Source of the DNA: Oscillospiraceae bacterium
GTDB taxonomy: Bacteria > Bacillota_A > Clostridia > Oscillospirales > CAG-272
Assembly (NCBI GenBank): GCA_015063335.1
Contig: SVUH01000042.1
Coordinates: 1-8,486 of the forward strand
Length of the DNA: 8,486 bases
Reading direction: 5' to 3'
Of this stretch, positions 6,348-8,486 are shown in pieces. The position numbers and the translations under genes are program-made. The notes beneath the pieces were generated by a model. That model saw only the letters and a program-made list of their open reading frames with translations, was not told the origin of the DNA and did not search any database. Each line of letters begins with the position of its first letter. The first letter of the stretch is position 1.

Positions 6348-6376
6348 GTATAAATCACCTTGTTTTGCAGATACTA
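6348..6376 (+). promoter_or_regulatory. candidate sigma-G-like promoter of spoVT
   Basis: GTATA (6348-6352) and GATACTA (6370-6376) lie 17 bp apart, 37 bp before the spoVT start. From memory of the B. subtilis forespore consensus (about GHATR, 17-18 bp, CATWHTA), the first box fits fully and the second differs only at the first base. spoVT is a sigma-G gene in B. subtilis. No clear sigma-A -10/-35 pair is seen here on the plus strand. Confidence 0.4.
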
Positions 6377-6396
6377 AATGTGCAAATATGTAAATC

Positions 6397-6402
6397 AAGG
6401 AG
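6397..6402 (+). promoter_or_regulatory. ribosome binding site that sets the spoVT start
   Basis: AAGGAG lies ten bases before the ATG at 6413. An in-frame ATG exists far upstream at 6278, but it has no ribosome binding site, and the 45 extra residues would cover the promoter region and break the family's standard MKATGIVRRIDDLGR beginning. Confidence 0.85.
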
Positions 6403-6412
6403 ATTTTTATAT

Positions 6413-6976
6413 ATGAAAGCAACAGGAATAGTCAGGCGCATCGACGACCTCGGCAGAGTGGTAATACCCAAGGAAATAAGAAGAACAATGCGTATCCGCG
6501 AGGGCGACCCGCTTGAAATATATACTGACAGAGAGGGCGAGGTCATATTCAAGAAATACTCTCCCATAGGAGAGCTGTCAAGCTTCGCATCAAAGTACGC
6601 AGAAACGCTATATAAGACCTGCAATCTATCCGTGATTATCAGCGACAGAGATGCGGTGATTGCAAGCGCGGGTGTTTCCAAAAAGGAATATACCGATAAG
6701 AACTTATCCGAGGAGATCGAAAAAATTATTGAGGGCAGGGGTTTTTACAGCTGGCGAGAGGGTACGGACAAGCTTCCCGTTATAGCCGACTCCAAAAATC
6801 ATTTTGTAAGATGTGCTATGCCCATTATAAGCGAGGGAGACGTTATCGGCTGTGTTGCATCAGTATCCGACAGCGAAGCTGATAAGCCGCAAAGAGATAA
6901 TGTATTTGGGGTTGATGCGGAAGCCAAGCTCATTCAAACAGCCGCAGGCTTTCTCGGCAGACACACCGAGGCGTAG
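6413..6976 (+). CDS. spoVT: stage V sporulation transcription regulator SpoVT (AbrB-like)
   Basis: SpoVT is a DNA-binding regulator that tunes forespore gene expression late in sporulation in Bacillus. The 187-residue product starts exactly as the family does: the AbrB-type swapped-hairpin DNA-binding domain (MKATGIVRRIDDLGRVVIPK, then EIRRTMRIREGDPLEIYTD, residues 1-39), a linker, and a GAF-like domain (about 55-182) with NLSVIISDRDAVIASAG and PVIADSKNHFVRCAMPIISEGDVIGCV segments. B. subtilis SpoVT is 178 residues, so the length fits. The start at 6413 is chosen from the ribosome binding site at 6397-6402 and family alignment. The gene is divergent from the glycosyltransferase (151 bp between starts) and is followed by its own terminator, so it is monocistronic. 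AbrB itself is excluded because it lacks the GAF part. The sequence supports a spore-forming ancestry but does not prove sporulation. Confidence 0.95.
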   Translation: MKATGIVRRIDDLGRVVIPKEIRRTMRIREGDPLEIYTDREGEVIFKKYSPIGELSSFASKYAETLYKTCNLSVIISDRDAVIASAGVSKKEYTDKNLSEEIEKIIEGRGFYSWREGTDKLPVIADSKNHFVRCAMPIISEGDVIGCVASVSDSEADKPQRDNVFGVDAEAKLIQTAAGFLGRHTEA

Positions 6977-7010
6977 GCATATTTTTTCGGAGAAATTTCA
7001 GAGAAAAAGG

Positions 7011-7055
7011 AAAAACGCTTTTGCTATTTTAAAATGGTAGCATAAGCGTTTTTTT
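7011..7055 (+). terminator. intrinsic terminator of spoVT
   Basis: AAAAACGCTT (7011-7020) pairs with AAGCGTTTTT, and the inner TGCTA pairs with TAGCA after a single mismatch, giving a stem of about 16 bp. It ends in a run of seven Ts (7049-7055), and the stem starts 34 bp after the spoVT stop. Confidence 0.87.
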
Positions 7056-7100
7056 GCTTTCTTAGTGATTAAAAATATATAAAATTCACGTTTATTTCCA

Positions 7101-7129
7101 TTGACAAAAACAGTGTCTTGGTGTATAAT
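7101..7129 (+). promoter_or_regulatory. consensus sigma-A promoter of the transglutaminase operon
   Basis: TTGACA (7101-7106) and TATAAT (7124-7129) are both perfect matches to consensus and are separated by exactly 17 bp. Transcription should begin near 7136, leaving a leader of about 30 bases before the TTG start at 7166. This is the strongest promoter match in the window. Confidence 0.93.
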
Positions 7130-7151
7130 AATTGTGTATATCTTTTTCTTG

Positions 7152-7159
7152 AAGGGGAT
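7152..7159 (+). promoter_or_regulatory. ribosome binding site that sets the TTG start
   Basis: AAGGGGAT is a strong Shine-Dalgarno match six bases before TTG at 7166. The only upstream in-frame ATG (7118) lies between the -35 and -10 boxes, so it cannot be in the mRNA made from this promoter. Confidence 0.85.
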
Positions 7160-7165
7160 TGTATT

Positions 7166-8170
7166 TTGTCATACAGAGATGATCTTAAAGCGTTTGCAAA
7201 TCAACGCTCAAAGCTTATAAAAACAGTTATTTTAGCAGTAAAAATTACGGTTGTAGCCTTGGCTCTCGCTATTGTTGCTACGACTGTTACAGTAATCGTT
7301 GACGTTGCTTCGGCTTCGGGCTCGCCGAACAAAGGCGCCTTTGGCGGCGGTGGCAATTCTAACAGTGCGCCCGTTATTTCACTTGTTGACGGCGGTGACG
7401 TCATTTACGTTTACGCGGGCGAGAACATAAGCTGGAGGAAGTACGTTCAGGCTATCGACGATGAAGACGGAACGCTTACACCCCAAATTGAGTCGAACGT
7501 TAACCTCGACAAGGAGGGGATTTACTCGTTGACTTTTTCCGCGACCGATTCGTCGGGGAAGAAAACTCAAAAGACCGTTACGGTTCACGTAACGAAAAAG
7601 GAATATTCCTATTCGACGCTTATGGCGATTATAGACCAAAAAATAGCGGAGCTTGGAATAGACAAGCTTCCAACGACCAAGGAAAAGGTAGAAGCGGTTT
7701 ACGCATACGTGAATAGTTCCCTTAACAAAGGCACACAGGTACAAGCGCAATCTAACACCCCGGGAGTAACTAATAACCGCAAAAATTGGCGGAATGATTG
7801 GATAGAGGAAGCAACGCGAACGCTTCAGATCGAAAAGGGGGATTGTTATTCGTATTTTTCTCTCTCAAAAGCGTTTTTTGTAAGACTTGGAATAGAGCAT
7901 GAGGATATTCAGCAAGATAATTCTAAATGCACCATTGATGGTATCAATACGCATTTTTGGTGCATGGTGAACATAGGAACCTCAAGTAATCCAAGCTGGT
8001 ATTTTTACGATGCTACACGTCTTGGAGGAACTTTTTCTGATGGAACGGCTAACGGTTGCTTAAGAACTCGTGAGGAAATCGATAATTATAAGCCGAACAA
8101 GAGTGGCACGGGATTTTATGCCTTCGATGACAAGGATTATCCCAAGACGGCAACGAAGAGCCTCTATTAA
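7166..8170 (+). CDS. membrane-anchored Ig-like / transglutaminase-fold surface protein
   Basis: With the TTG start the product is 334 residues. A short basic cytoplasmic tail (1-19) is followed by a hydrophobic segment (about 20-47), probably an uncleaved anchor. A Gly/Ser/Asn linker (52-67) leads to a DUF5011/HYR-like Ig fold (68-143; APVISL, DDEDGTLTP, GIYSLTFSATDSSG, KTVTVHV). A transglutaminase-like cysteine domain fills the rest, with a full triad: GDC at C227, NTHFW at H263 and YDATR at D282. The catalytic part should therefore lie outside the membrane. Members of this fold act as proteases, amidases or crosslinkers of peptide or wall substrates; which applies here cannot be read. The start is chosen from the ribosome binding site and promoter. 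The next gene begins nine bases after the stop, its ribosome binding site overlapping the stop codon, so the two are translationally close and share an operon. Confidence 0.9.
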   Translation: MSYRDDLKAFANQRSKLIKTVILAVKITVVALALAIVATTVTVIVDVASASGSPNKGAFGGGGNSNSAPVISLVDGGDVIYVYAGENISWRKYVQAIDDEDGTLTPQIESNVNLDKEGIYSLTFSATDSSGKKTQKTVTVHVTKKEYSYSTLMAIIDQKIAELGIDKLPTTKEKVEAVYAYVNSSLNKGTQVQAQSNTPGVTNNRKNWRNDWIEEATRTLQIEKGDCYSYFSLSKAFFVRLGIEHEDIQQDNSKCTIDGINTHFWCMVNIGTSSNPSWYFYDATRLGGTFSDGTANGCLRTREEIDNYKPNKSGTGFYAFDDKDYPKTATKSLY

Positions 8171-8179
8171 GGAGATCTT

Positions 8180-8486
8180 ATGCAAAAAAACATACTTGAA
8201 TATCTCGAGAATACGGCAGTGCGAGTTCCCGACAAGCTTGCGTTTTCTACTGGCAAGGAGGATATGACCTTTGGCGAGGTATATTCCGAGTCGCGCGCAA
8301 TAGGCTCAAAGCTTGCCGCTCTCGGACTTTACGGTGAGAGTGTCGTTATTCTAATGGATAAGCATCCGAGGACGGTTACCGCCTTTTGGGGCGTTATATA
8401 CGCAGGCTGCTTTTATGCCTGCCTTGACGAAAAAATGCCCCGCGCCCGAATTGATTCGATAATAGAAAATCTTAGTCCCAGAGCTA
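8180..8486 (+). CDS. AMP-forming adenylation enzyme (DltA/NRPS-A-like), 3'-truncated by window edge
   Basis: Only the first 102 residues are in the window. They match the N-terminus of the ANL (adenylate-forming) superfamily: an opening helix with PDKLAF (17-22), MTFGEVYSESRAIGSKLAALGL in the position of the family's T-Y-x-E-L-x-x-x-S motif, then VVILMDKHPRTVTAFWGVIYAG and CLDEKMPRARIDSIIENLSPR, equivalent to the core A2 region (AGxxYVPLDPxxPxxR). The ATP-binding P-loop (A3) and later motifs are beyond the edge. The A2-type wording favours amino-acid adenylation (DltA or NRPS A domain) over acyl-CoA synthetase, but the substrate pocket is not visible. The ATG follows AAGGAG (8169-8174), which overlaps the stop codon of the transglutaminase-like gene. 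Such enzymes need a phosphopantetheinylated carrier protein if they are DltA/NRPS-like. Confidence 0.88.
   Translation, partial: MQKNILEYLENTAVRVPDKLAFSTGKEDMTFGEVYSESRAIGSKLAALGLYGESVVILMDKHPRTVTAFWGVIYAGCFYACLDEKMPRARIDSIIENLSPRA

Noticed and set aside
6278..6412. N-terminal extension of 45 residues on SpoVT from ATG 6278
   Set aside because: There is no ribosome binding site, it spans the promoter region, and the SpoVT family begins at MKATGIVRRIDDLGR, which has AAGGAG upstream at 6397.

Overview
The window looks like chromosomal DNA of a Gram-positive, spore-forming-lineage Firmicute, most likely a gut-type clostridium (Oscillospiraceae/Ruminococcaceae-like). The pointers are a SpoVT regulator, good Shine-Dalgarno sites (AAGGAG/AAGGAGG), sigma-A-type promoters, strong U-tailed terminators, and a GC-rich palindromic intergenic repeat of a kind I recall from gut Clostridia. 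The lineage is an inference; no rRNA or other marker is present to prove it.

Layout from left to right. (1) The 3' two thirds of a class I glyceraldehyde-3-phosphate dehydrogenase gene (gap), ending in a strong terminator. (2) About 430 bp without a gene, holding a perfect hairpin and a ~144-bp MITE-like element with inverted ends. (3) A leftward three-gene operon with its own promoter and terminator: an Sfp-type 4'-phosphopantetheinyl transferase, a PHP-fold metal phosphoesterase and an 88-residue beta-rich protein. (4) Divergent from it, a monocistronic ftsZ, whose product has an intact GTPase core but a very short, non-canonical tail. (5) A leftward pair: a GT-C-type membrane glycosyltransferase, followed by a 105-residue ORF that matches only the extreme C-terminus of the ASKHA/DUF4445 (RACo-like) reductive activators and is probably a gene remnant. 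(6) A rightward spoVT with a candidate sigma-G-like promoter and its own terminator. (7) A rightward operon under a near-perfect sigma-A promoter: a membrane-anchored, Ig-like, transglutaminase-fold surface protein starting at TTG, then the beginning of an AMP-forming adenylation enzyme that runs off the window.

How the genes may work together. The adenylation enzyme at the right edge would normally load a phosphopantetheinylated carrier protein, and the phosphopantetheinyl transferase at 2287-2940 is a candidate to prime it. The translationally close pairing of that enzyme with an extracytoplasmic transglutaminase-like protein suggests a cell-envelope modification locus (DltA-like logic), but the deciding downstream genes (carrier protein, MBOAT acyltransferase) lie outside the window. 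The rest is housekeeping: glycolysis, division and sporulation control. No tRNA, rRNA, CRISPR array, transposase or phage gene was seen.
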